This document shows positions 23,546-35,568 of a DNA stretch of 64,000 bases, piece after piece. The notes under the pieces are model-generated. The model was not told the DNA's origin and made no database searches. It was given only the letters and a program-made list of their open reading frames with translations. The translations under genes were made by a program, and so were the position numbers. Numbering within the stretch: position 1 is the stretch's first letter; the number at the start of each line of letters is the position of its first letter. Source of the DNA: Rhexocercosporidium sp. MPI-PUGE-AT-0058 (taxonomy: Eukaryota > Ascomycota > Leotiomycetes > Helotiales); NCBI GenBank assembly GCA_020746875.1, contig JAGTJL010000011.1, positions 372,001 through 436,000 on the forward strand, written 5' to 3'.

Positions 23546-25076
23546 TTCCGCCTTCTAGTGTTGGACACCAAGAGTGATGCCGCAGATTACTCTCTCATCT
23601 GTGTTTCCCTTGATCACCCGGCGAAATTATGCCCCTTCCTACGCTTGGGCAGACAAGACTCTCTTTCCCAAGGCTGATATATCAACGACACATCAGATTC
23701 GACTCAAAGGCCTTGAGAAAGTCGTGGGCCAAAACTTTTCAGCTGCATTAGAGGCCTGGCGAGAAAATGAGTACAGCTACATCCCACTCTGGGTTGACTT
23801 TCTGTGCATCGATCAGATGAACATCCTCGAGAGGAGCCACCAGGTCCGCATGTACTCAATCTATAACAAAGTTGCTATGATTACTGTGTTGCTTGGCCCT
23901 GGCACTCGTTACAGTCACCTCTCTTTCGACTTCATGCAAACTTTTTTGTCAAAGAAGCAGAAGACATTCAGTAGATTCGCTAGACTATTTGTGAGCACAG
24001 CTATTCAAGAGAATAGCATACTGCAGACCATTTTCTGCAGCGAACTAGTGGAGGCATGTATGGTAAGAACTGGGAGCTTCCTGGGTTCCCCCGCGGGCGA
24101 CAGACCGTTCAAAGTAGCGCAATTTCTGAATTTCTTCGAGTCCCTATCTTGCGTGATACAACGTACCGACGCCTTCTTATGCGCGAGGAAGGGATTAAAC
24201 TTTCCGGAGATTCCACCACCCTCGCAAATACGTCTAAGAAGCGGGACTTTTTACAAACCACCTACAGTACAACACGGGGAAGTCCCTGGTGACAGATAAT
24301 CGAGACAGGTTTCTGGGGCGCTTGGGCTTGCACACGACGCAAAGAAGCTGATCGGTACCCCAAACTACTCACTTTCCATTCAGGAGGTGCACAAAAGATT
24401 CGCCGCGGCATAGGTCCGCGAATACGCACCTCAGAGTTCCTGAACCTGGTTGGTCTTCTTGTTTTCCCACCCTCGTTAGACCTTGTCCTTCCAATATGGA
24501 CACCGGACTTCAATTATCGTAAGACATTGTCCCTTAATTCCAGCATTCTGCCTGCGACACCGAACAATGCAGCTCGAGATCTCAAGGCCGAAGCCACATC
24601 CTCACCGAATTCCGAGATTTTGACGGCTCGAGGTGTTTGGCATGGGATATTCCGTTTGGGCTGCTGACAATAGACCGGCTGCCTAAAAAATTCAGCACAG
24701 GTCCAAAAGACTTAGGTGGCAGGAAAAACAACAAGACTTTAGTCGGTAAGTGGTATGAGCACAACCGAAATCTCGATTTCGGAGGCAAAGTCTGCATAAC
24801 TGGACAACATCAATACAATTTGAGTGTGAACGTTCGGAAGAATTAGAAACGGCAATGGAGCGGTACATTCACAAGCTATCTGTTTCTCTTGGACCAAGCA
24901 GACGGCTGATCACAACGTACAAAGGATTCTTGGTCCGGGTGTCAATGTTTGTATCCCTGGGGATCTCATCTGTGTCCTATGGCTGTAGTACACCTGTTCT
25001 GCTGAGAAAAGGGGAGAATCCTTCCACGTTTCTTGGCGAAGCGTACCTGCATGGGAAAGCCTGCATAGGGGGGTGA
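23546..25076 (+). pseudogene. Decayed HET-domain (heterokaryon incompatibility) gene
   Basis: HET proteins trigger cell death when incompatible hyphae fuse. Remnants run in the right order. The opening FRLLVLDTKSDAADYSL begins at 23546, then YAPSYAWADK, WVDFLCIDQMNILERSHQV and MYSIYNKVAMITVLLGPG, all HET-domain landmarks (expected SYxWG, WVDAICINQ-DxxERSxQV, IYxxAxxVxxWLG). Far downstream a typical HET C-terminal stretch (FLGEAYLHGKA) ends near 25076. The frame breaks at an AAA run (23624-23626), again within 24050-24300, and at least twice near 24930-24990. No ATG fits the opening: an in-frame TAG lies just upstream. The canonical SYVWG is SYAWA. Multiple lesions make decay much more likely than sequencing error. 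Confidence 0.75.
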
Positions 25077-26352
25077 TTTGGAAGAGGAGAGCTTCATCAT
25101 TCGTTGGTTCGCTGATGTTGCAGATTGATTTGGTCTCAGCCACATCCCAGGTGGCGTGCGAGCTGAATCACGAATTGTTGGTTCTCGGGTCGCCCCTGTT
25201 TGCCATCCATGTAGCCGGAAAACAAGCAACCCTACAAATTCTCGCCTCAAAGAACTGGTCTTCGGGGAGAATCAATACCTCGGCGTTCCACTTCTCCATG
25301 ACACTCTGTGTCGGCAGATTTTGTTTCTTAGTCGTCCCTTCGTGAATACGCTTGAGGAAACACTGCCTCTTAGAGTTGTCTAACGCAACGCTCCGGTTGT
25401 GGCGCCCACGTGAAAAGGTGACATGCACAAGGTGTATTTAATATGCCGGAGTTGATAATTATAGGGGCCTTCTCCCTTTGCCCTTGGACAGCGCAGCACG
25501 GGTCGCGGCAAACAGAGTGGGAAACTACCTTTACCAAGGGGCGAATTCAAGCATGATCCCGCTTGCTTAGCTGAAATGGGCTAGAAATACGAGCCTAACA
25601 ATTCTTAAGCTGGTGTGTTCTCCAATGATATCCAAGGACTAAGATAGGGCTTAATCGCCCCGGATGTTCTTCCTCATGCAGTTTAAGTTGAGTGATTGGG
25701 CACTCTCCCGACTGCCGGATCAGCAGTTTCCCACAGAGCAAACTACTCCGTAAAGAACGCTACCCCGCTGTCAGGTGTGTCCCCGACGCTGTCTGAATCT
25801 GATGGGCTCTTAACGTTTTCAGAACGGCGGCGCCGGACGAGTTCCTGTCAACAGTTAGGCTGTCCCTCCTTCTCCCGTCTCACCAAGTACGCTACTTCGA
25901 GACATGCCGATTGCGTGCACACCTGACGTCGATCACTGGCTTTCCGGCTATGATATCAATTACAATTCCGAGTCAAGCATCCCCTATCACATCCTTCCAG
26001 CGTAAATTTTCCTATGAACAAGTGGCCCGTGAACCCAACTTGAGACTTTCCAATCAAGGATCATTCCACGATCGAACCTATGAGCTTTGCTGTCGACCCT
26101 CCGGATCAGCTAGAGGATTATCACTCTTTGATCTGCGATCCCAGACCTTTTTGATATGCTCCTGGGATACATTTAAGCATCAGCGATGGCCCACTGGAAT
26201 GCACATACTCCCGACATCCCGGAATTACAAAGGGCAGGGGCTGTTCAGAACACCGAACCTGAGACCTTCACTCCATCTTTAATCTTCGCAAGTGGCCTTC
26301 TTGTCCGTACTCATAACTGTTCAAATTATTTCGTATCTCCGAATTTCCAGCC
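25077..26352. other. Intergenic between HET remnant and Zn2Cys6 regulator
   Basis: 1.3 kb with one 123-codon plus-strand ORF (25911-26282) lacking any recognisable motif. The 3' part must include the regulator's promoter. CACGTG at about 25406. Confidence 0.4.
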
Positions 26353-28075
26353 ATGCCAGGACCAGAACGAAGTCTTGGATGCTACCGATGTCGATCCATG
26401 AAGTTGAAGGTATGCTACGAAGCCCAAAACACATTGACAGATCCCAGTCCACCCTGACTGTTTCAATGCTAAAGAACAACAGTGCGATCAACAGCATCCA
26501 GAATGCCAGAGGTGCAAAAGGGTGAAAGTCACATGCCCAGGCTACAGACAAGAAAATGATCTCATATTTGTTGATGTCAGCAATCAAATACGAGAACGAG
26601 GTTCCTCGCAACGGCCGCGACATTCGAGAAGAACCACCACCGAAAGCGCCAAAGGACTGCTCGAAAGTCCACGAAGACCAAGCAATACAAGTCCCGGCTC
26701 TACTTCAGCCTCGCCGCCTCTCAGTACTTCACCTCTCCGGACCGATTGGAATCAGCACGCTTTGTGCCGTTTCATGTCCGAGTTTACCATGTGTACGGAT
26801 AATCTCAGGACGACTCCTGGCTTCCTGCACAACCTTCCGCGACTCTATGGAGAGGCAAGTGGGCAAGATCCGTTACTAGATAATGCCGTTATGGCCGTTT
26901 CTCTAGCGCATCTCAGCAACCAATCCGGATCGTATGATGCAGCACTGCAAGCAAGAAAACTTTATGGTGTTTCCATTTCGCTACTAAACAAGGCATTGTC
27001 TGAGGGCAACCTGCAAAACGACACGACTCTCATTGCAGTTTTATTTCTCAACTATTATCAGGTTTGTCGATTTTTGTCCCCAGCAGAACAATGCCTGATC
27101 CAAGATAGGTTTTTAGCGACGAGCACCCCACATCGGATGTGGTAAGTGATAAATCGCTTTTCTTTTCTTGCTCGAGACAAGCCATACATGTGCTGACTTC
27201 CGACATTTTAGTGGAGCATGCATTCCGATGCTCTCAGTATGCTTCTCCGTGCTCGTGGCACCTCTGCGCAGTTTCTGGATCCGAAGTTCGGCGGCATCAC
27301 AAGAGCCGCTGTATACATAGCAGTGAGTCAGGAATAATTCCATGGTCAGCTGATATGTTAACCAGAAATAAAGGTATACCGGAATCTAACGAGGAGAATA
27401 TTACCAGGGCCAGAGGTAGCACTTTTCGAGGAATCGCTGGACTCATACAGAGACATCACGTGGGCCGAAACGTCAATTGCACTAGCAAGCATAACAAGAC
27501 TGTTATGTAAATCCGATGACTTGCTCGCAACGAAGCCCTCTTCAGGACGATCGAGCCTCGCTCTCATCGAACTCATAGCGAGATTCAGAGATGAGGACCA
27601 CCGATATCCTGAATGGTACGATTCCACCACTTTAGACCCAGACAAGCTAGAAACGAGCTTCTTTGACATGATATGGGTTAACAGCAGGCGAGCGGCACGC
27701 ATCTCCCTTCTGCAAAGTCTAGTCGACCTAACGCTCCGCACACACTTGCATAGCGACTTGCAGCACCGACTCAAGGAAATGAGTCGACTGAGACATGCGG
27801 CTGAAGAATGCATCCTTGTGATGGCCGATGAGATCTCGATCAGTACTTCGAACTTGCTAGCGGGGTTCGAAGCAAGAAGAGTGAAAGCAAATCGTGATGG
27901 GCGACCAATTGGCTTTGTGGCAATTGCGTATTTCATGAGTTTGGCGCCGTTGGGAATTGCGATTGGTGTGAAAACGCTGAGTGATGAGCGGAGGATGTGT
28001 ATCGCGGGGCAGTTGGCTACTGTGAGTAATAAGATTGGACTTAGAAGGCCGTTGAGAGAGCAGTGGCGTAGATAA
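26353..28075 (+). CDS. Zn(II)2Cys6 fungal transcription factor
   Basis: Nuclear DNA-binding regulator, 493 aa. Five exons: 26353-26409, 26483-27061, 27109-27141, 27212-27322 and 27374-28075, all phase 0. The binuclear zinc cluster starts almost at the N-terminus: cysteines 10, 13, 20, 27, 30 and 37 (CX2CX6CX6CX2CX6C), with an intron just before C20 as in many such genes. A Ser/Pro/Thr-rich linker (about 55-105) follows, then a helical fungal-specific domain with WSMHSDALSMLLRARG, the W-H-G-LL-RG signature of this family. The exon 4/5 junction uses an AAG acceptor and is the least certain. Neighbours do not form an obvious pathway, so no target is assigned. Confidence 0.88.
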
Positions 28076-29618
28076 TACACGGTGGCAACACGGAAACCAA
28101 AGCTCGTTCAAATTGCGTGATTGAAGATCTTCACGGATTTTGGCACATGTTTTATTGTAGTCCGTCCATTCTGTTCTCGAACATCCCTGTTGAGCGTCCC
28201 GGGAAATACCCATTTAGCTTGTTTACTATGTCGTACTGCGGAGGCCGGCGGATTCATGTACCGTAGTGCTCCAATCATCTATTCTTATACATCGAATTAT
28301 TCCAAAATCCGGATTATTCCCGAATTTTCCCACTACAGATTCTTTGAGCATTGTTCGCTTCTACCTCAATACCGATCGTCATGAACTAGATGAGGATTTC
28401 TTCGCCCCATTCAAGTCTAAGCCGGCTTTTAGTCCGGCTAACAGTCTCAAGGATTGTCTATCGTTATCTGAAGCGTCGCATGCATTTCTGCATCATGGGA
28501 GCGGAACCGCAGGAAAGGACACCCTCTCATCTTTTTCAAACTGCTTCTTGAAGGGTTTCGTCGACCTCGTCAAACGCACGAACACTTTGACCTTTGATAT
28601 TATCACCCTCAATAATTAGATTCCGTGGCAAACTCGTCCGACTCAATCGAAGAGTTTTGACGGTGTTGCCGACGATCACTCTTTGTGAGTAGTGGAAGAG
28701 GGACCGCAGGTTTCGGCGTAACCCTCGCTGTCAATTCATTGAGGTGATGGAATCACAGATAACGCACAGAACAGTCAGAACTTCTGAGGTAGAACTAGCA
28801 AGTCAGAAGCTATTCTTGAATGAGTGAATGTCGGGAAGCTACAGGGTCGTATCTAGGCTTTTGAGTATTTTCCCTTTGTTTTTTTCAATTGGAAGGAAAT
28901 CGCAGTCTGTCTTCAAACATGCGCATTTGTTTGTTTCGAACCGAAGCAGTGATTCATCGTCCCCAGACTATGAACGGTTTTCAATTGAGAGTCTGAGACC
29001 TAAAGATTGGGAATGATTAGGGGCTCCACTTGTTCATGTTTGTCTTCGCTTCGTTGTAAGCGAAAGCTGGGGTAGTTAAAGATCATGGGGTGGTACATTA
29101 TTCGTGAAGAGGACGATAAGAAGAAAGCGAAAGTTAGAATTAAAAAGCATTCTGAGTGATAGAGACGACAACCAAATTGGGAGAGATGAACTGAACAACC
29201 TGGAACGTTGTGAAATGTGATCAAGGGGAATTTCACATTACTATGCGTGTTAGTCAAGCATGCATAGCTCCGATGGCATTTGACCTATTGCTACTAAGGA
29301 ATCGAGATCCCATGAAGCCCCGAATTGCGTGCTATTGTACAACAGCTCCTTAGCTAGCAAGCGGCGGTCATATCTATCAATCATTCTCCTGGCACGTGTC
29401 ATGGATGCCGATGCCTCGGCTGGGAACTACCTAGGTATTTCGGGCTTCGTATTCATCCCACCATCCAACAACAGTGCAATTAGACAATGAGAGTACATTC
29501 GTGGTGCTTCTAGTACAAACCTTCAGGAATCGGCTCAAATATCGAATTTACATTTCTGTTAGGTAGCTGGCGGCCGAAGCCTGTGAAAGTACATGGCACG
29601 AAGATCTCCGTACCAGCA
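28076..29618. other. Intergenic, no gene recognised
   Basis: 1.5 kb with short ORFs only. The longest plus-strand frame (28266-28619) encodes no known motif. The end next to 29619 should hold the acyl-CoA dehydrogenase promoter. Confidence 0.45.
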
Positions 29619-31648
29619 ATGTCGCCACAGCCCCGCAAAGCATCGAGTTCAAATGAAGGCTTCTTCCAACCCATCCCAGTCATCAGAAATCAATTCTACG
29701 ATGATGTAGTATTTCAAAGAGCGTTGGAATGTAGGTTAACCTGAGCAGTAGCCGTTCTTTGCTGACCTCACTACTAGTCTTCCTTCCGAAAACCATCTTG
29801 GACTCCGTGACACCCGAGTTTTCTGCATTTGGTCAGGAGGTAGTGTCCAAGCGAATACTAGACTGGGTGACGGATGCTGAACGAAATGTTCCCTATCTTA
29901 AGGGGGGAGGACGAGATGCTTTTGGTAATAGAAGTAGTGAGTTAGTTGTGACCGAGGGATGGAGAAGATTACAGGATTTTGGAATTCAAAATGGGTATGT
30001 AGCACATCATTGACGATCTACTGTAGGAATACTGACTTTTTCAGCATTGTGGCTGCGGGATATGAGGCGAAATATGGGGGACATACGCGAATTGTCCAGT
30101 TCATGAAGTAAGTGTGGTTTCTGTTCCGCTCCTCGGGCAACACATGTTGACTGTGTCAGAACACATCTATGGACAGGGTCAAATGCAAATGTTGCATGTC
30201 CAAGTGCAATGACTGATGGAGCAGCGAGACTTTTGAGTCTTCACCTATCATCTAACAGCTTAGATCCGTCTACTCGGGCGGTTTTCCAGAACGCATACGG
30301 CCGTTTGACATCTCGAAATGCAGAATATGCCTGGACGAGTGGACAGTGGATGACTGAGAGAAGTGGAGGCAGTGACGTTTCTGGCACCGAGACCATTGCT
30401 ACTCGCTTGCCGCAGGTCTCTGATACTCTAGGCCCTTGGAGTATTGATGGCTTCAAATGGTTCTCTTCGGCCACGGATTGCTCTATGTCGATACTTCTGG
30501 CCCAGACACCCGTGGGGCTAAGCACGTTTCTCGCGCCAATGCGAAGACCAGTTCCAAGTACCTCACTATTATCGGGGTACCAAGAGACCGAGCTCAACGG
30601 AATTGTAATCCAACGATTGAAGACCAAGTTCGGCACGAAGAGCTTGCCTACCGCCGAACTGGAACTTTCAGGGACGCGGGCATATTTGATCGGAGAAGAA
30701 GGACGGGGTATCCAAGAGATTAGCACTATTCTCGACATCACTCGACTCTACTCCGCTGTCAGCGCTGTGGGATACCTCGGTCGTGGTCTGGCAATCGCCA
30801 GATCTTTCGCACAAGTTCGCGAAATTGGGGCCGGGCGTGGCAAGAGAGTGATGCTCAGAGATTCGCCTCTCCACATGAATACCTTGGCAGGGATCCTCGT
30901 AGAGTACAAATCGATGATGCTGTTCAGTTTCTTTGTCGCTAATCTCATGGGTATTAAGGAGCATGGAAGTAGCGAAGGGTCAAAATCCAGTCAACTTCTC
31001 CCCGGACGCCCTGCTGACATTCCTCTTCTGATGAGAATTCTGACTCCAGTTCTTAAAGCTTCGGTGTGCAAGAGATCAATCCACGCTCTACAGGAATGCA
31101 TGGAAGCACTTGGAGGCGTCGGATATTTGGATAATAGTGAGAACGAGTCGATAAATGTTGCGAGATTGTATCGCGACTGCTGCGTCTTGAGTATCTGGGA
31201 AGGGACCACTGATGTTCTGTCGAGCGATACATTGAGGGTGTTGAAGGGAAAGAGTGGCGAAGATGTATTGGATGCTCTAGATCGGTGGATCTTAAAGTCG
31301 TTGAAGAATTCGGTGTCCAAGAATTCTGCTCACGAATTAGCCCTCCTGGCTGCGTGGTCTGGCTTGCGTGAATCCATATCTGGAGACAGCTCGGAGGACC
31401 TACTCCCGAAGGCACGGGACCTCACTTTTGACATTGCAAATACTGTCATGGCCACACTGCTGCTCGTTGAAGCTGGAACCGACTCGGACCCTGCTGCTGT
31501 GGAGATCTGCACAAGATTTTTGATAGACAAGAGCATTATCGCCTCCGAAGCGTCAAGAAAAGGTGATATTTCTGCAGGCTCAACATTGAAGATTAATCGT
31601 GACATTGTTTATGGGAAAGAGGGGAGGCTCGAGACTTCTAAACTGTGA
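29619..31648 (+). CDS. Acyl-CoA dehydrogenase family, AidB-like
   Basis: FAD flavoprotein of the acyl-CoA dehydrogenase superfamily, nearest to the AidB/DNA-alkylation-associated branch, 626 aa. Exons: 29619-29730, 29778-29994, 30045-30107 and 30160-31648; phases all fit. The FAD/substrate motif WMTERSGGSDVS corresponds to AidB's MTE-GGSDV. Later landmarks are the LGGVGYLDN region and the C-terminal IWEGTTDVLSSDTLRVL, typical of this branch. No mitochondrial presequence is obvious. True acyl-CoA turnover has not been shown for most AidB homologues, so the substrate is open. Convergent with the Vps62-family gene, with only 98 bp between stops. Confidence 0.9.
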
Positions 31649-31746
31649 TTAGGAAGATCAGATATCAGATTCAAGCTCAGGCTCAAGGTCTTTCAAAAGC
31701 AGATACATTTCAAACTGTTCTGTACATGAAGCAGTAAGCAAATATT

Positions 31747-32844
31747 TCAATAGTGCCCACTCCACGGATTCTGAGTCGCTGGCGCAGCTGCACCATTGAT
31801 ATCAGCTTTGACAAAGATATGCAAGAGCTCCGAGGCCAAAAGAACAATAGGCGTATCCAACAATTTCGACGCATCCTTCCCCAATGCTGCTTTGATGAAA
31901 TCACCCAGAGTCTTCGAGTCCATTGTGATTGCCGTACCCTCGGGGCCCCAGCGATACGGGTACGACACCCACGCTGGAATTGTATATGCATCAGGTGTAC
32001 CATCCAGCCACTTCGCAGCCACGACCTGATATCTCTTGGAGCACTCTAGGCTCTTCCCACCATCCGCGGTTGAGTTCAATAGGTTGAACTCCAACCCTGC
32101 AGGAATGCCCAGGACTTTCCGATGCTCAGTGAAATTCGGACCTGCAGTAGGGAAGTTTGCATGACCATTCAACGATGAGTAAACTACTGGGTGCGTCCCA
32201 TCCACCATCTTGAACTGCTTTGCCACCGTTGCTTTGTCGTATAACGTGTTCTTCCCATGAGCTGAGAGAATTACACCAATCATCTCCTTGGTAGTATTGT
32301 CCAATCTCACAGCAGCGTACTCCCAGTCCCCAACGTGTTCACCAAGCGGAGCGAGATTGATATCTCCTTGATTCTTGACCTGATTGAAAACTAAGCTGCT
32401 GAACCTTGCCGTCCCGTGACCATTGTACGCGCTGAAATACCAAAACTGGATATCAGTGTATGTCATTTCCGGAGTCCATAATGCGTTGATGTATGTTTTG
32501 GCTGTGTCAAAGTTGCCGGACTTGACACTGTCTTCGATGTTGAAGTAGTAGCGTTTGTCTTCTTTGGGCGGGCCAGGGAGTTGAGCCTCGGTGGGGTGAA
32601 CTATGGTAGATGTAGGTGGTTTGCTATCCACCAGGGTGCTGTGGGAGAGGAACCACTCGATGGAGCAGAGGTCATATTTCTCATCTGGGTGGATCTGGAG
32701 AACTGGACCATATTTTACAATGGCAGCCTCGAGCTCCAATCTTGTCAAAGGCTGAGTGGCCATTTTGGCTGGAGTCTGGTCTGTGATTACCCTGACTGGA
32801 TCGAGTTTCGGAGAACTTGACTTTTTTGAAAAACCACAACCCAT
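31747..32844 (-). CDS. Vps62-family protein (DUF946)
   Basis: Single-exon 365-aa member of the Vps62 family; the yeast namesake was found in vacuolar sorting screens and biochemical function is unclear. Family landmarks: IQFWYFSAYNGHGT, LGEHVGDWEYAAVRLD, VYSSLNGHANFPTAG and the C-terminal NPWSGHY. The chosen start gives MGCGFSKKSSS: Gly2 with Cys3 is a textbook dual N-myristoylation/palmitoylation signal, suggesting membrane tethering. An in-frame ATG at 32871 would add nine residues and destroy that signal; I prefer 32844 for this reason. No TM segment or secretion signal. Confidence 0.88.
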   Translation of the reverse strand: MGCGFSKKSSSPKLDPVRVITDQTPAKMATQPLTRLELEAAIVKYGPVLQIHPDEKYDLCSIEWFLSHSTLVDSKPPTSTIVHPTEAQLPGPPKEDKRYYFNIEDSVKSGNFDTAKTYINALWTPEMTYTDIQFWYFSAYNGHGTARFSSLVFNQVKNQGDINLAPLGEHVGDWEYAAVRLDNTTKEMIGVILSAHGKNTLYDKATVAKQFKMVDGTHPVVYSSLNGHANFPTAGPNFTEHRKVLGIPAGLEFNLLNSTADGGKSLECSKRYQVVAAKWLDGTPDAYTIPAWVSYPYRWGPEGTAITMDSKTLGDFIKAALGKDASKLLDTPIVLLASELLHIFVKADINGAAAPATQNPWSGHY

Positions 32845-33397
32845 CTGAAAGTATAGCAGAATCCAAACCACAAGCCGAAAACATAATAGCGAACAGGGAG
32901 AATTATATACCCAACAATCGACAGTACGGCCTCACAAGACAAAAGTCTCAAGGACGGGTGAGGCAGGCGTGATGTTCAGCTGACTGCCGAAGGCTTGCAC
33001 AAGTTACCAGCTCGCATCGTGATTCGCGGGACTTATGCAGGGCTGAGACAGGGACCAGCATAACCTAATAGTTGCCAGATATTTGACTGATCACAGTATG
33101 TCAGTGCTTATTCTTGGGCGTTCAGCTCCTTCACTCGGCTGCAGTTCGCCCAAGAGATGTGGTTGAGCTTTCAGCTTGCGCCCCAGAAACACCTGGGACC
33201 AGAGGCCAAGAAATAAAAGCATGAAAGGGAGAAGTCAGAAGTGTTGTCCTTCGGTTGAGATTGACGGCGGGTGCCGATCGATATCTTGTGTGCTGCAAAA
33301 CTCCAGAGTTCTTTTTGGAGAATTTTTTAGAGCTATTGTAGTGAGAAGACATCCCGGAAAGAAAAAGAAAGGCCCGTCTTCCATGCTACTCAGTTGC
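32845..33397. promoter_or_regulatory. Vps62-family gene promoter / spherulin-4 3' flank
   Basis: 550 bp between two minus-strand genes. Nothing coding recognised. Confidence 0.4.
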
Positions 33398-34280
33398 TCA
33401 GGAGTCTGATGCCACAGCCTCAATAAATCGACCCCACCCCTCACCGAATTTTTCGTACCACCCTCTCTTACTCTCGGAAACGTAAATGTACTTTGCTCTT
33501 CTTTTCAACTCTCGCACGAGGTCCGGGACATCTGGTTTTGGTACAGATAGGACCATGTAGCTACATCTATCCCTGTCGTAGCGAAGCAAGTTCGTCAGGC
33601 GCTGCTGCACTTCACGATCTTTGAAATACTTGTATTCGGTCTCGAACACTGTCGTTAGATCTGGGCCTGGGTTTGCATATTCCGTATCTGGGACAGTCCC
33701 TGGATTATGGATAGTCTGTAGAGACATCAACAAGCTGATTGAGATAAAAGGGCTAAATGTGCCAAAAGCTGAACGACTCACCAATCTCCAACCCCCAAGG
33801 CCATCAGCGTTTTTGACTCTTCCATCAGCAGCGTCCATAAACACCTTTCTCTTCTCTTTGAACTCATTTGGCGACTCGTCAAAGAAGATCCCTTTCATCG
33901 TAAACTCGCCATTTCCATGCTTGCCCCACGCTGCGTACTTGTCGATGTCCTTGCAGACTTTCCCCAGATCCCGTTTGCACCAGTTCACTGGAACATACCC
34001 AACTAGGTAGACGTTGGGATATTGATTCAGTCTGGCGATTTCGCGAGCGTAGTCTTCATCGGGGAGAGCGGTTTTGCCCGGACCACTGTTCGGATTGATG
34101 ATGATGGTGAAGTCAAGTGTTGGATAGCATTCGATGCTATGCGAGGTATTAATAACAATTCTGATAAATTGATACTATCATCCGGAGTACCATGTCTTAC
34201 GCTGAGTATAGGGGATCCCATGCCTTGGGGACAGGGTAGATGTACAGAGGAAGGAGGACCGAACATTTAAGGCCAGACAT
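33398..34280 (-). CDS. Spherulin-4 family protein (GH135-like)
   Basis: Beta/alpha-barrel protein of the spherulation-specific family 4; Aspergillus Sph3, a GH135 galactosaminogalactan hydrolase, is a characterised relative. Exons 34280-34201, 34136-33782 and 33715-33398 give 250 aa. Landmarks: LLPLYIYPVPKAWDPLY at residues 9-25, NPNSGPG (41-47), NVYLVGYV (68-75) and GIFFDESP (109-116). D113-E114 matches the acidic pair of the Sph3 active site. The first residues (MSGLKCSVLLPLYIYP) run straight into the first barrel strand, with no separate signal peptide or TM helix, so this copy is probably cytosolic. Enzymatic activity is inferred only from the acidic pair. Confidence 0.88.
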
Positions 34281-35568
34281 ACTTGTGTGGGCAAGTCACT
34301 GTTGAGTAGAGAGCACCGATGAAGGCTAAGCGTAGAATCAGATCTTATAATTCTTGTATTGGCGAGGTTAAATTCCTGTTTGTTGGATATATTTAAGAGG
34401 ACGAAGGATGAAAACATCGTCGGGAATACGAGTGATTTCACCTCATTAGCGTGATGCATGAAGATTTTACCGACATTCCGGCTTGGAAGGTTGAAGACAG
34501 GAACAATTATTAAATCGCAATGCAGATTGACGTGAGTCTCAGTCAACCTCTTTTTTTAACATGGCTTTTGAAACCCTCCGGTTTGCTCGAAATTCCATCT
34601 TCAACTGCATCCCAAAATACGAAAATGTACCACGTGAGGCATTGCTACACCACCACCACCTACCCCGCCCCTTTTTCTCCTTGGCAAACGACAATCATTA
34701 AGGTTCAGCTTTGTTGAACAAAACTAGAAGATACACTGCTAATCAGGACCAAGCATTTCACAGCTAGGTATCATGTATATATTTAGAACACAGCATCATG
34801 ATCCACACTAGAACCTTCTAGAGCATTTTTTACATGACCAAGAGAAGCACTGACCAAAATGCCTGATGTTTTATGAATTCTTTGGGAATGTTAGGAACGC
34901 CGAGTAATGTCTTGAACCTTAAGAGGAAAAGACTGGTCAGAGTAGGCACAACTGACTTTATTTTAATCGCGAAACAAATAATAGTACCTCGGTCAGAATG
35001 CCTCGTTGGAACTTCGTAGTCGTCTGAATGTACAACTAATTAATAATTTCGGGCGCTGAGACAGATGCTTCCTCGTTCTCTATTTCGGATACTTACACGA
35101 AAAGGTTGGTATTGCGAATATAAAAGAGCATTGACAACGTGTAGAAAATTTGGCTCGTTGTAATGATGAATTATTAGAGCCGACCTCTCACATATCAAGT
35201 CATCTGCTAGGGAGTGAATGCAACCAGACAATTGAAGACGCAACGAGCTATCTATTCTAAATCTAAAGATCAAAATTACTCTAACGTCAACAATAAGAGC
35301 AAAGTCTATGACAAGAAAGGTCAAACCGTTGATAACATAAAATATCTGGACGAACTCTGGCAAAGATGGGGTAAAGCCCGATATCGGGTACCTTAACGCT
35401 CTCGATACGTGGAGATAATTTTTACCGTTCGCAGCGGAGCTCCCACGTTCGTAATAGAGACCGAAAGACTAATCTTCGTGCTACAATATCTTTCAAAGCT
35501 TCATGCTCTTACAAAACAATAGAGAAGTGCATCACACCAATACTTCATCGCACCCCACACTCGAAACC
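34281..35568. other. Intergenic between spherulin-4 and aldolase genes
   Basis: 1.3 kb divergent region, AT-rich in places, no ORF with family features. It should contain both promoters. Confidence 0.45.

Noticed and set aside
23546..25076. RIP-mutated repeat
   Set aside because: The relic is not AT-skewed; lesions are indels, not C-to-T changes.
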